DNA of 64,000 nt from contig NZ_JAKVCW010000007.1 in NCBI RefSeq assembly GCF_022448905.1, forward strand, positions 1 through 64,000, read 5' to 3'. Every line of letters begins with the position of its first letter. The first letter of the stretch is position 1. Source of the stretch: Shimia sp. GTDB lineage: Bacteria; Pseudomonadota; Alphaproteobacteria; Rhodobacterales; Rhodobacteraceae. Below, piece after piece: positions 24,664 to 33,361 of this stretch. The notes beneath the pieces are model-generated. The model ran no database searches. It was given only the letters and a program-made list of their open reading frames with translations, and was not told the DNA's origin. Position numbers and translations under genes: made by a program.

Positions 24664-25989
24664 TCAACCGGCGCTCAAAGCCGCATGAATATCCTCAGCC
24701 GCGTCACGACCCTCAGCCACCGCAGTCACGGTCAGATCATCGCCGCCCGTGGCACAGTCGCCACCAGCCCAGATGCCATCCACGGACGTGCGCCCGTTGT
24801 CATCCACTTTGATCTTGCCCCACTCCAGCGCTGGCAGGCCCTCGCCTTCCAGTGTCTGGCCGATGGCTTTGAACACCTGATCCGCCGCCAGACGAATGGT
24901 CTGTCCGGTTGGTTTCAGATCGTTGTCGGTGTATTCGAACTCGATCTCGCGCACCGCGCCGTTGCCAATCACCGCTCTGGGCGAGGCATTGGTGATGATC
25001 CGCACGCCTTTGGAAGCCGCCAGATCCTGTTCAAACTCGGACGCATTCATCCGGTCTTTACCGCGACGATAGACAAGGCTCACGTTCAGCGCGCCCAAGA
25101 GCTTCGCTTGCACAGCTGCATCCACAGCGGTCATGCCACCGCCAATCACCACAACGTCCCGGCCAATTGCCATTTTGCCGAGGTCATCCGCCTGACGCAG
25201 CTCCGCGATGAAATCCACCGCATCATCGACGCCGTCTTTGTCTTCGCCATCCACGCCGAGCGCGTTCACGCCGCCCAGACCAATGCCAAGGAACACCGCG
25301 TCAAACTCCGCATTCAGACCATCCAGCGACAGCCCGTCGCCCAGCTTCTTGCCGGTCTCAACCGTGATGCCACCAATCTTCAGCAGCCATGCGACCTCGC
25401 GCTCGGCAAAGCTCTCAACCGATTTATAGGCCGCGATGCCAAATTCGTTCAGACCACCCGCTTTTGGACGCGCATCATAAACGGTGACATCATGCCCATG
25501 CATGGCCAGACGGTGCGCCGCGGACAGACCCGCTGGCCCCGCGCCGACCACAGCGACTTTCTTGCCGGTGCTGTCGGCTCGGCCAAAAGGGTGCAGACCC
25601 GCATCCACCAGCTTATCAGTGGCATAGCGCTGCAGCCGGCCAATCTCGACCGGATTGCCTTCGGCGGTTTCACGCACACAGACCTGCTCACAGAGCGTTT
25701 CCGTAGGACACACCCGGGCGCACATGCCACCCAGAATGTTCTGATCAAAGATCGTCTTGGCCGCCGCTTCCGGCGTGCCAGTGGCGATCTGACGAATGAA
25801 CAGAGGAATATCGATGTCTGTCGGACAAGCCGTCATACAGGGCGCGTCGTGACAGAAATAACAGCGATCCGCCGCCACAAGGGCCTCGTGATCGTCAAAC
25901 CGGGGGTGCAAATCCCCAAAATTCTCGGACAATTCCGCAGAGTCTAAACGCCCCGCTTGGATGCCGTCGCTGAACGGTGTGTTGGACAT
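24664..25989 (-). CDS. preT: NAD-dependent dihydropyrimidine dehydrogenase, PreT subunit
   Basis: 441 residues from the ATG at 25989, with GGGAGG six bases upstream; a longer frame to 26022 lacks this. PreT is the FAD/NAD(H) subunit that feeds electrons to PreA. The N-terminal cysteine-rich iron-sulfur region is visible (C-Y-F-C-H-D-A-P-C, then C-A-R-V-C-P-T-E-T-L-C-E-Q-V-C), followed by the FAD loop VVGAGPAGLSAAH and the NAD loop VIGGGMTAVD. The fold is that of glutamate-synthase small-subunit-like proteins. A near-perfect RutR palindrome lies 73 bases before the start, so this operon should share the hyuC-hydA regulator. Confidence 0.94.
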   Translation of the reverse strand: MSNTPFSDGIQAGRLDSAELSENFGDLHPRFDDHEALVAADRCYFCHDAPCMTACPTDIDIPLFIRQIATGTPEAAAKTIFDQNILGGMCARVCPTETLCEQVCVRETAEGNPVEIGRLQRYATDKLVDAGLHPFGRADSTGKKVAVVGAGPAGLSAAHRLAMHGHDVTVYDARPKAGGLNEFGIAAYKSVESFAEREVAWLLKIGGITVETGKKLGDGLSLDGLNAEFDAVFLGIGLGGVNALGVDGEDKDGVDDAVDFIAELRQADDLGKMAIGRDVVVIGGGMTAVDAAVQAKLLGALNVSLVYRRGKDRMNASEFEQDLAASKGVRIITNASPRAVIGNGAVREIEFEYTDNDLKPTGQTIRLAADQVFKAIGQTLEGEGLPALEWGKIKVDDNGRTSVDGIWAGGDCATGGDDLTVTAVAEGRDAAEDIHAALSAG

Positions 25990-26061
25990 AGGACCTCCCC
26001 ATACACCTTGTTGGCTACCCATTCAGGCTTGCACAGGTTTTTTGACCAATCAATAAAAAAA

Positions 26062-26077
26062 TTTACCACATGGTCAA
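26062..26077. promoter_or_regulatory. RutR-type operator 3, upstream of preT
   Basis: TTTACCACATGGTCAA differs from the consensus TTGACCAnnTGGTCAA at a single defined position. An isolated half-site, TTGACCA, lies at about 26042-26048, between this site and the preT start. Confidence 0.8.
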
Positions 26078-26406
26078 AACATGACAAACGGCTCCAATGC
26101 GCGCGCTTCAAGGCAACCTGCTCAAAACTTTGGCAGTACGCAAATCCAGGCGTCATTCTGCGCAAACCTCCCCGCTGGGGTGCGGCACCCCGCTTGTGGC
26201 AAGCAATGCCATGAAATTTTTGTAGAATCTGACAAGCTAAAACACTTATTGCACAAAAAGTCCTTGTTTTCTGCGGGCGTTGTTATCACATGGGGGGTGC
26301 GCAGTTTCTATTTTCGACCCCCTGCTCCTAACCGGCTCAGCTTTCGATCAAGATACCCGCCGGGTTGCCGCATGTCGCGGGCGACACAAAACATGGAGAA
26401 ACGACG
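26078..26406. other. Non-coding leader region upstream of the cold-shock gene
   Basis: No credible gene lies in these 329 bases. The region drives preT leftward near 26062 and the cold-shock gene rightward. A long untranslated leader (probably more than 100 bases) is usual for cspA-type genes. I cannot place the promoter with confidence. Confidence 0.4.
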
Positions 26407-26613
26407 ATGGCTACTGGCACCGTCAAATGGTTCAACACCACCAAAGGCTTCGGCTTCATTGCACCTGATGAAGGCGGCAAAGACGTATTTGTACATATTT
26501 CTGCTGTTGAGCGTTCCGGCCTGACCGGCCTCGCAGACAACCAGAAAGTCAGCTACGAGCTGCAGGCTGGCCGCGACGGCCGCGAAAGCGCTGTGGATCT
26601 GGCCCTGCTCTAA
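26407..26613 (+). CDS. cspA: Cold-shock protein
   Basis: A 68-residue single cold-shock domain, an OB-fold nucleic-acid chaperone. RNP1 is K-G-F-G-F-I and RNP2 is V-F-V-H-I, with the aromatic surface K-W-F-N-T-T-K-G-F-G-F-I near the N-terminus. The ATG follows GGAGAAACGACG. A strong terminator follows, so it is monocistronic. Whether this copy is cold-induced or constitutive cannot be told from the protein. Confidence 0.95.
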   Translation: MATGTVKWFNTTKGFGFIAPDEGGKDVFVHISAVERSGLTGLADNQKVSYELQAGRDGRESAVDLALL

Positions 26614-26636
26614 ACGAGCGACGGATCAGACATGAG

Positions 26637-26661
26637 AAAGGCGCCATACGGCGCCTTTTTT
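26637..26661 (+). terminator. Terminator of the cold-shock gene
   Basis: A perfect stem AAAGGCGCC/GGCGCCTTT with an ATAC loop, running into six T residues. Confidence 0.92.
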
Positions 26662-26753
26662 GTTGCCCTAAAACCGCCAACGTCCTTTTGTGTTCATGTG
26701 AGCCCATTTTCACCCAACAACGTGAAATCACACACAGTCGGTGCCCCGAGCCC

Positions 26754-27695
26754 TCAATTTCGCGTGTAAATCCGCGCGGCTTTCAAAACTGGCTCAATGT
26801 AAATCCCATAAAGCGACCGATAGTCTTTGGTTTCCTCACCAATGCCAAAATTCAGCTCTTCACGCCCATTCGGCACATAAAGCGTGCCGCCCAAGCGATC
26901 CCAGATCGCCAATCCACCACCCATGTTTTTGTCCCAATGCTTCGGATCACTGGAATGGTGGATTTGATGCATTGCGGGCGAAATCAGCCATTTTTCCAAC
27001 CGCGGCCCATAGCTTACCCAAGCTGGGCTGTGCCTCAACACCCCCCCTATCAGGTTTGACGCAAAGAAAATGACGTTTGCACCGCCCAATTGGTAAACCG
27101 TCAGATGCTCCCCAAACAGTCCGACAAAAACACCATTCACAATCGCCGCCGCAGTGACCGTCCCAAAAGAGAAAAACACCGCGTCAAACGGATGGTGCCG
27201 TTCTGCTGTGGCAAAATTCAACTGCTCCGCAGAGTGGTGGATTTTGTGGAACTCCCACAAAACAGGCACCTTGTGCTGCAGGTAATGCAACCACCAACGC
27301 ATGAAGTCATTGACCACATAAAGCGATACGGTCAACGCCACCGCAACCCAGATAGAGCCCCCCTCCGACTGTAGGTCCACGCCCAATGCTCGGATTGCAT
27401 CCGCGACAACAGGCACAAGCTGCCACAAAGTCCGCAATAGCCAATCCAAAACAAAAACCAGCAAGATCGGATTAAGCAGCAGGATGGAATAGTCGATCAA
27501 CGCAGATCGAGAGCCCCAGACTTGCTTGTTAAAAAAGACAGAACGAAACTTTCTGTCGTCTCCACCAACCCGATGCGCAACGACAGCAATTCCCATTCCA
27601 CAAAGGACATAGACCCAGAAATGACGCAAGTTCGCATTGGTCGTCATGCCGGTAATTTTGGACAGAGCCAATTGAGCAATTTCAGAGAGTTCCAT
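26754..27695 (-). CDS. Sterol desaturase / fatty acid hydroxylase family protein
   Basis: A 313-residue integral membrane di-iron oxygenase-like protein. Histidine boxes are W-W-L-H-Y-L-Q-H (near residue 137), F-H-K-I-H-H-S, E-R-H-H-P and M-H-Q-I-H-H-S, which supply the usual eight or more histidines. Hydrophobic helices precede and separate them. Family members hydroxylate or desaturate lipids; in this clade related enzymes act on carotenoids, sterol-like lipids or ornithine lipids. No lipid or carotenoid genes are adjacent, so the substrate is open. Confidence 0.85.
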   Translation of the reverse strand: MELSEIAQLALSKITGMTTNANLRHFWVYVLCGMGIAVVAHRVGGDDRKFRSVFFNKQVWGSRSALIDYSILLLNPILLVFVLDWLLRTLWQLVPVVADAIRALGVDLQSEGGSIWVAVALTVSLYVVNDFMRWWLHYLQHKVPVLWEFHKIHHSAEQLNFATAERHHPFDAVFFSFGTVTAAAIVNGVFVGLFGEHLTVYQLGGANVIFFASNLIGGVLRHSPAWVSYGPRLEKWLISPAMHQIHHSSDPKHWDKNMGGGLAIWDRLGGTLYVPNGREELNFGIGEETKDYRSLYGIYIEPVLKAARIYTRN

Positions 27696-28404
27696 TCTGG
27701 CTCCGCTACTTAACGTTCAACTTCAGGCGCCCAAAAAACTCACATGAACAGCAAAAACAGCACCTTTTGATCTACCTAGCTTACTTGCTACGGCTTTGAA
27801 AATTGTAAATTCTGCCCGGCCCAGCCAACGGGCCAAAAGGGGCAAAAACGTAGCCTGACAGCCACGCCTTTCCCTTGTCCGTCATAGCTCCGCCTACGTA
27901 ATCAGATAGTTTCCAGATACCCATGGCCCAAGGCGTCCAGAGTTCCGGTCGGCACCGTCGCATCGCGCAGGGATTCCACTTCTGCACCAGACGACATGGC
28001 CATGAACTGATCACATAATCGCCGCCGGAATTTTGCGCGCGCGCCCTGCAAGCCACCAGCGCCGTCATTCCCAAGAAGAAATCGGTCATGCGCTTTTCCG
28101 GTGTCTGCGCCGGGCACATGATTTTCCAATCGGTTCCCATCTTGGGCCCGCGCCTAGATGGTATTGCGGCAGCTCCGTCCCAACCACTCTGCGCGCGGAG
28201 CGGATCGATCCAAATGTCTTTGATCGACAAATAGCCCGAGCACTTACAAAATCGCCTTCAACGAGGAGCTGTGACCGAAGCAGTCAATCACATACCTGGC
28301 CAAAAGCAGACCACTGCCCGATCAAGCGGGCATGCGCTGCAGACGCGGATCCTGTGCCTTTTCGCTACCAGGCATCCATGGTTTTGCGCACCCGCCCAAA
28401 AGAA
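27696..28404. other. Long interval without a convincing gene, downstream of tRNA-Pro
   Basis: About 700 bases hold only overlapping open frames on the minus strand. One runs 27781-28230 (149 codons) and another 27902-28129. Neither has coding-like composition, a ribosome-binding site or a family I recognise. The interval adjoins the 3' end of a tRNA gene, a common integration site, and may be the decayed remains of an insertion. I found no copy of the tRNA 3' end here that would mark an attachment site. Confidence 0.35.
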
Positions 28405-28432
28405 AAAGACGCAGCCGGAAGGCTACGTCTTT
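28405..28432 (-). terminator. Terminator of tRNA-Pro
   Basis: A 12-bp stem (AAAGACGTAGCC/GGCTGCGTCTTT on the minus strand, one G-T pair) with a TTCC loop is followed by TTCTTTTGG. It lies 24 bases after the tRNA 3' end. Confidence 0.8.
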
Positions 28433-28455
28433 TTTCTTTTCCTCTGGGAGGAAAA

Positions 28456-28532
28456 TGGTCGGGACGGCAAGATTCGAACTTGCGACCCCCTGTACCCAAA
28501 ACAGGTGCGCTACCAGGCTGCGCTACGCCCCG
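28456..28532 (-). tRNA. tRNA-Pro (anticodon UGG)
   Basis: A 77-base cloverleaf on the minus strand begins CGGGGCGTAGCGCAGCCTGG. It has an acceptor stem CGGGGCG paired with CGTCCCG, a D-loop with GGTAGCGC, the anticodon loop TTTGGGT (anticodon TGG), a T-loop GTTCGAATC and an encoded CCA end. Confidence 0.96.
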
Positions 28533-28578
28533 ACTTGTGAGGCAGGGTTTACCCCCACTGTTCCGGAATGAAAACCCC

Positions 28579-29103
28579 CTAACAACGCCAGTTTGCAATT
28601 TCTTGTAAAAAATTTTGGTGGCGCATTTCACTGCCAACAGAAATCCCCATCGCCTTGGCCAAACCGCCATTTATTTCAAGCACATAGCGCACAGAATTGC
28701 CGCCAAAAATCGGGGTTTCGTCTAGTGGAATGGCGTTGCTGTGAATGTGTTGGATCACCCCATGCTCGTCTGCAAACAGCATATCGAGGGGAATCAGAGT
28801 GTTGCGCATCCAGAAAGATGCAGGCCGTGTGGTCTCATAGATAAACAGCATGCCCGCGCTACTTGGCATGTGAGATCGATGCATCAATCCCTGTGCCCGC
28901 TCGGCCTCTGTGTCTGCCACTTCTACGGAGAATCGCGCCTGACCAAAGTCGCCTCGTATCAACAGGCTGCTTTCGTCACAGGCGTCTTGGGCTTGGGCGG
29001 GCAAGGAGATCATGAACCCTGCCGCCAGCCACAAAAATCCGGCGCCGATCATGCGACCCGCGCCAGAGAATTTTAGTCGTTTTCCAAAACTGCGTTTTCC
29101 CAC
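28579..29103 (-). CDS. DUF192 family exported protein
   Basis: 174 residues from the GTG at 29103, which has GAGGT about eight bases upstream and overlaps the end of the cold-shock gene by 31 bases. An internal ATG at 29052 would give a cleaner signal peptide. A hydrophobic export signal ends near A-Q-A. The DUF192 core is clear: [30 protein letters not shown] and Y-V-L-E-I-N-G-G. The domain's function is unknown; in Rhodobacteraceae this pair with a double cold-shock-domain gene recurs in my recollection. Confidence 0.88.
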   Translation of the reverse strand: MGKRSFGKRLKFSGAGRMIGAGFLWLAAGFMISLPAQAQDACDESSLLIRGDFGQARFSVEVADTEAERAQGLMHRSHMPSSAGMLFIYETTRPASFWMRNTLIPLDMLFADEHGVIQHIHSNAIPLDETPIFGGNSVRYVLEINGGLAKAMGISVGSEMRHQNFLQEIANWRC

Positions 29104-29636
29104 GCCAATACCTCGGTTGCCATGCGACCACGTTTACCGTCGATCACACGCAGCGCCAAGGCTTCGCCAGGCTGTAGGTCTGACAGACCTGAGCGGCGCA
29201 ATACTTCGATGTGCAGGAAAATGTCTTCCGGGCGGCCAAACACATTGGCAAAGCCAAAGCCTTTGCCTTTGTCGAACCACTTCACCCGCGCGGGCTCCAG
29301 CGGCGTCGCGCGAATATCATCCAGATCCATGCCCTCAAAATCGGACAACGCCACCGGCGTTTCCGTTTCCGGTGCTTCGATCTTATACACTTCGACTGCC
29401 TGCGCCCCGCGCTGTGTCACTTGTACGGACACTTCAATCGCGGACCCGTCTGCAACAGAGCTCTGACCGAAATTGCGCAGCACGTTTGCATGCAACAGAA
29501 TATCCGGCCCGCCGTCGTCAGACACAATAAATCCGAATCCCTTGACCGGATCGAACCATTTCACCACGCCCATCACCTGCGTGACGTCATTTTCTAGAGT
29601 ACTCAATGCCTCAACCTTAGTTTGTATCATCCCCAT
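29073..29636 (-). CDS. Cold-shock protein with two cold-shock domains
   Basis: 187 residues with two OB-fold cold-shock domains joined by an acidic linker of about 35 residues. Domain 1 has [20 protein letters not shown] (about residues 24-43) and domain 2 has [18 protein letters not shown] (about 118-135). Both keep RNP1. Domain 2 carries E-D-I-F-L-H-I for RNP2 and domain 1 the weaker D-I-L-L-H-A. It is probably an RNA- or single-strand-DNA-binding protein. An internal ATG (residue 22, M-G-V-V-K-W) is an alternative start that would remove the N-terminal 21 residues. Confidence 0.9.
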   Translation of the reverse strand: MGMIQTKVEALSTLENDVTQVMGVVKWFDPVKGFGFIVSDDGGPDILLHANVLRNFGQSSVADGSAIEVSVQVTQRGAQAVEVYKIEAPETETPVALSDFEGMDLDDIRATPLEPARVKWFDKGKGFGFANVFGRPEDIFLHIEVLRRSGLSDLQPGEALALRVIDGKRGRMATEVLAWENAVLEND

Positions 29637-29726
29637 GATCTGCGTGACTGTGCTGCATCAAGACGACTTCGGCAAGCGCAAAATTTCCATGCTTTTCATG
29701 CGCTTGCCACGAAAATTTTTAACTAA

Positions 29727-30332
29727 TTAAGGGTTAAGACGCTGAATTTCCCACTGTTTTTCAGGGGCTTCACGGGTCCATCGGAAGCGGTCGTGTAACC
29801 GAAAGGCCCCATCCGCCCAAAATTCAATTTCGGCTGGAATAAGCCGATATCCGCCCCAGAAAGGCGGGCGTTTGGGATGGGTACCGTGCGCAGCTGTCAT
29901 TTTTGCCACTTTTGCTATTAATTCTGTACGCGAATTTAGAGGTTGAGACTGTTCCGACGCCCAGGCGCCCAGCTTGCTCTTCAAACTGCGCGACTCAAAA
30001 TATGCATCCGCCTGCGGACCCTCTTCCCGCATAACGTGTCCCCTGACCCGAATTTGGCGGCGCAAAGATTTCCAGTGCATCACAAAGGACGCCTTGCCTG
30101 CGCCGTCCAGTTCCTGCGCTTTGGCGCTGCCATAATTTGTATAGAACACAAACGCCGCATCCTCGATGTCCTTCAAGAGCACCATGCGGGAATTTGGCAT
30201 GCCGTCCGCGTCCACTGTCGACAACGCAATCGCATTGGGGTCATTTGGCTCGCTCTTCTCAGCCTCCGCCAACCATGACCGCGCGATCTCAAACGGGTCC
30301 TCGCCCGCAAAAATCCCTGTTCTCTCGCTCAT
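29727..30332 (-). CDS. pdxH: Pyridoxine/pyridoxamine 5'-phosphate oxidase
   Basis: 201 residues from the ATG at 30332 (GGAGGCAGTG before it). This FMN enzyme makes pyridoxal 5'-phosphate in the last step of vitamin B6 synthesis. Features seen are S-R-M-V-L-L-K in the FMN site, F-Y-T-N-Y-G-S, F[12 protein letters not shown] and the C-terminal R-L-H-D-R-F-R-W. The extreme end Q-R-L-N-P is the classical PdxH terminus. It diverges from fabI. Confidence 0.95.
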   Translation of the reverse strand: MSERTGIFAGEDPFEIARSWLAEAEKSEPNDPNAIALSTVDADGMPNSRMVLLKDIEDAAFVFYTNYGSAKAQELDGAGKASFVMHWKSLRRQIRVRGHVMREEGPQADAYFESRSLKSKLGAWASEQSQPLNSRTELIAKVAKMTAAHGTHPKRPPFWGGYRLIPAEIEFWADGAFRLHDRFRWTREAPEKQWEIQRLNP

Positions 30333-30456
30333 CACTGCCTCCAAATGCATCATCCAGCCTCTCAGGCTAGGCATATTCCACGTCGGCGAAGACCTTGATG
30401 CGACAGGGTCAATCGCCTAAACGTCACGCATAACCAAGTGGGACGGAGTTCACCGG

Positions 30457-31275
30457 ATGTCAAATCAACTCATGGCAGGCAAACGCGGTCTGATTATGGG
30501 ACTTGCCAATGACAAGTCTATTGCCTGGGGTATTGCCAAAGCCTGTGCCGACGCCGGCGCCGAACTGGCATTCTCTTATATGGGTGACGCTTTCATAAAG
30601 CGTGTGGTCCCGCTCGCTCAGCAACTCAATGTTGACACGCTGATCGACTGTGATGTTTCCGACGCAGCCTCCATCGACGCAGCCTTTGCTGAGATCGAAG
30701 AGAAATGGGGCAAAATCGACTTCATCGTGCATGCCATTGGCTTCTCGGACAAAAACGAGCTGCGCGGCCGCTATGTCGACACCTCCAAAGACAACTTCCT
30801 GATGACCATGGACATCTCCGTCTATTCCTTCACCGCCGTGATGCAGCGCGCGGAGAAGCTGATGACGGACGGCGGCTCTGCCCTCACTCTCACCTACTAC
30901 GGTGCCGAGCAGGTCATGCCGCACTATAACGTCATGGGTGTCGCCAAGGCCGCCCTGGAAGCCTCCGTGAAATACCTCGCGGAAGACCTCGGTAAAGACG
31001 GCATCCGCGTGAACGCCATCTCCGCAGGCCCGATCAAAACCCTCGCGGCTTCTGGTATCGGCGATTTCCGCTACATCCTGAAATGGAACGAGTTGAACTC
31101 CCCACTGCGCCGCAACGTTGGCATCGAAGACGTGGGCAACTCCGCGCTTTACCTGCTGTCCGATCTGGGCAGCGGCGTCACCGGTGAGAACTTGCACGTG
31201 GATGCTGGCTATCACGTTGTAGGCATGAAAGCGGTCGACGCGCCGGACATCGACGCCGTGGTGGGCCGCAAATGA
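30457..31275 (+). CDS. fabI: Enoyl-[acyl-carrier-protein] reductase (NADH)
   Basis: A 272-residue short-chain dehydrogenase that performs the last step of each fatty-acid elongation cycle. The FabI-type N-terminus G-L-A-N-D-K-S-I-A-W-G is present, with the catalytic Tyr-x6-Lys in PHYNVMGVAKAALEASV and the K-T-L-A-A-S-G-I flap. Biocides of the triclosan type target this family. The stop overlaps the next gene's start in ATGA. Confidence 0.95.
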   Translation: MSNQLMAGKRGLIMGLANDKSIAWGIAKACADAGAELAFSYMGDAFIKRVVPLAQQLNVDTLIDCDVSDAASIDAAFAEIEEKWGKIDFIVHAIGFSDKNELRGRYVDTSKDNFLMTMDISVYSFTAVMQRAEKLMTDGGSALTLTYYGAEQVMPHYNVMGVAKAALEASVKYLAEDLGKDGIRVNAISAGPIKTLAASGIGDFRYILKWNELNSPLRRNVGIEDVGNSALYLLSDLGSGVTGENLHVDAGYHVVGMKAVDAPDIDAVVGRK

Positions 31276-31886
31276 GCCTCGCCGCCTTTATCGCCGCCGT
31301 CTCTCTTTGCCTGATGGCCGCCGTCAGCCCTGGCCCCGCCGTGCTCATGGCCGCCCGCGTGGGTCTGCAACAAGGCCTCAAAACCGGCGCGGCGCTCTCG
31401 GTGGGCATCGGCCTCGGCGCGGTCTTCTGGGCGGCCTCCGCCCTCTTTGGCCTTGCCTTGCTGTTTGAATACGCACCGTTCCTGCTGACCGTTCTCAAGA
31501 TCGGCGGCGCAGCCTTCCTGATCTGGACCGCGTTCAAAATGTGGCGTGCAGCGGATGAACCTCTGGAAGACAACGGCGCCGAAGTTGCCGCCATGACACC
31601 TTTGTCCGCACTGCGCCTCGGCATCTGGACCCAGCTCGCCAACCCAAAACCCGCTGTCTTCTTTGGCGCGGTCTTTGTCGGCACCGTGCCAACTGACGCC
31701 ACCCCGCTGGCGCTGGCGCTACTGCTGGTATGTATCTTCCTCGGTGAATTCCTCTGGAACACCTCCGTGGCGCGTCTGTTCTCTCTGGACCGCACCCGCA
31801 AAATCTACATCGGCCTCAAGCACCTGATTGACCGCGTCTTTGGCGGCCTTCTGGCGGCTCTAGGTGTCAAGATCGCGGCCACCTAA
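31272..31886 (+). CDS. LysE/RhtB family exporter
   Basis: A 204-residue inner-membrane protein with about six helices. The family N-terminal signature appears as S-P-G-P-A-V-L-M-A-A-R-V-G-L-Q-Q-G-L-K-T-G, and N-P-K-P-A-V-F-F in the second half. Members export amino acids or homoserine-lactone-like compounds; the substrate is not predictable. It is translationally coupled to fabI, an unexpected partner. Confidence 0.88.
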   Translation: MSLAAFIAAVSLCLMAAVSPGPAVLMAARVGLQQGLKTGAALSVGIGLGAVFWAASALFGLALLFEYAPFLLTVLKIGGAAFLIWTAFKMWRAADEPLEDNGAEVAAMTPLSALRLGIWTQLANPKPAVFFGAVFVGTVPTDATPLALALLLVCIFLGEFLWNTSVARLFSLDRTRKIYIGLKHLIDRVFGGLLAALGVKIAAT

Positions 31887-31900
31887 GCCGCGCTCGGACC

Positions 31901-32659
31901 ATGCGCAAACTCCTCAAGGCTCTCTTCTTTTTGCTCTGCATCATGAGCGCCTTGGGGATTTTTGCGCTCTACCGTCCGCATTTCATTCCGCCCCCGATCA
32001 AAGACGCCATATGGCCGCGGGACAACATCGCCGTGGTACGCGCCCGTCAAACGCCTGTTCTGAACGCGGGCTTTGCCGCTCACAACACCACCCTTGGCGC
32101 GCCGGTCTACATCCGCATTTTCAAAGAAGAACGCGAGTTGGAACTCTGGGTACAAACCCCAAGCGACACCTACGCCCTCTTCAAAACCTATCCGATCTGC
32201 AACCACTCCGGCGACCTCGGCCCCAAGCTCAAAGAAGGTGACCGCCAATCGCCTGAGGGCTTTTACACGGTCACCAAATCCGCCTTAAACCCAAACAGCA
32301 GCTACCACCTGTCTTTCAACTTGGGCTTCCCCAACCGCTTTGACCGCGCACACGACCGCACCGGCAGCTTCCTGATGGTACATGGCGACTGCGTCTCTAT
32401 CGGCTGCTACGCCATGACCGATCCTGCGATCGAGGAAATCTACGTCGCCGTCGAAGCGGCCCTGAACAACGGTTTATCCTCAGTGCCCGTGCACGCCTTC
32501 CCCTTCCGCCCCATACCGCAACGCATGGCGGCGGCATCCGGTCACAAGTGGGAAGACTTCTGGCAGCAGCTCGCCCCCGCCTACCACGCCTTTGACAAAA
32601 CCGGCCGCCCGCCCAAAATCACGCTGAAAGAAAACAAATACCGCGTCACCGCTTGGTAG
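31901..32659 (+). CDS. L,D-transpeptidase family protein (YkuD domain)
   Basis: 252 residues. An N-terminal membrane helix (about residues 7-24) anchors a periplasmic YkuD-type domain. The catalytic motif H-G-x-x-x-x-x-G-C is at His161 to Cys169 (HGDCVSIGCYAMTD). Such enzymes cross-link peptidoglycan stems or attach lipoproteins and usually use murein tetrapeptides. This subfamily (related to YafK) can instead act as a murein-lipoprotein endopeptidase, so the reaction is uncertain. It follows the exporter gene by 14 bases. Confidence 0.85.
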   Translation: MRKLLKALFFLLCIMSALGIFALYRPHFIPPPIKDAIWPRDNIAVVRARQTPVLNAGFAAHNTTLGAPVYIRIFKEERELELWVQTPSDTYALFKTYPICNHSGDLGPKLKEGDRQSPEGFYTVTKSALNPNSSYHLSFNLGFPNRFDRAHDRTGSFLMVHGDCVSIGCYAMTDPAIEEIYVAVEAALNNGLSSVPVHAFPFRPIPQRMAAASGHKWEDFWQQLAPAYHAFDKTGRPPKITLKENKYRVTAW

Positions 32660-32732
32660 GCACGCAAACAGTTTGCGCCGCCCTTCCCGTCTGCTAGAAC
32701 AGCCCAAATCTGCGACAAAGGGGTGAGTCCAC

Positions 32733-33251
32733 ATGAGCGAGCGTCTGCCACACGAAAAAGGCTTCCACATCAGCTGGGATCAAATCCACCGCGACAGCCG
32801 CGCGCTGGCATGGCGTCTGGACGGCAAAGGCCCAAATGATGGCGCATGGAAGGCCGTCGTGGCCATCACCCGTGGGGGCATGGCCCCGGCGATGATCGTC
32901 AGCCGGGAACTCGACATCCGTACCGTCGATACCATCTCCGTAAAATCCTACTACTCCGGCGGTGGTGCACAGGACAAACAGCGTGAGGCGCAGGTCCTCA
33001 AAAGCCCGGACGCAGAGCTGATGGGCGACGGTGAAGGCATCCTGATCGTCGACGATCTGGTGGATTCCGGCAAAACCCTCGAACTGGTGCGCCAGATGTT
33101 CCCTAAGGCCCACTTCGCCACCGTATACGCCAAACCTGCAGGCGAGCCGATGGTCGACACCTTCATCACCGGCGTCAGCCAGGACACCTGGATTTTCTTC
33201 CCATGGGACATGGCGTTGCAATACGTCGAGCCTTATCGCGGCACCGATTGA
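32733..33251 (+). CDS. gpt: Xanthine phosphoribosyltransferase
   Basis: A 172-residue type I phosphoribosyltransferase that salvages xanthine and guanine with PRPP. The PRPP loop [14 protein letters not shown] (about residues 104-117) is present, and the N-terminal [13 protein letters not shown] matches E. coli Gpt. Length agrees. A strong terminator follows. Confidence 0.92.
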   Translation: MSERLPHEKGFHISWDQIHRDSRALAWRLDGKGPNDGAWKAVVAITRGGMAPAMIVSRELDIRTVDTISVKSYYSGGGAQDKQREAQVLKSPDAELMGDGEGILIVDDLVDSGKTLELVRQMFPKAHFATVYAKPAGEPMVDTFITGVSQDTWIFFPWDMALQYVEPYRGTD

Positions 33252-33299
33252 TCGCACCGGTTGGTGGGCTTGGCCCACATCACAAACCGCCCAATTCGG

Positions 33300-33332
33300 A
33301 CCGCAGCGAGGCGCCTCGCTGCGGTTTTCTTT
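33300..33332 (+). terminator. Terminator of gpt
   Basis: The exact 26-base palindrome 33300-33325 (12-bp arms ACCGCAGCGAGG and complement) is followed by TTTCTTTT. It closes the fabI-to-gpt stretch. Confidence 0.9.
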
Positions 33333-33361
33333 TGCCCGCTTTTGCCTGAGAGATTGACCAA

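Noticed and set aside
27781-28230. 149-codon minus-strand ORF as a real gene
   Set aside because: It overlaps other open frames, has unusual composition (many Trp, Cys, Pro, Arg), no ribosome-binding site and no recognised domain.
29714-29736. CtrA binding site (TTAA-N7-TTAA)
   Set aside because: Several TTAA units are present but their spacings are 4 and 3, not 7, and they lie at the 3' end of pdxH.
33333-33361. Riboswitch before the aminotransferase gene
   Set aside because: A CCTGAGAGATT string recalls conserved riboswitch motifs, but only about 30 bases separate it from the gpt terminator, too short for any known aptamer.
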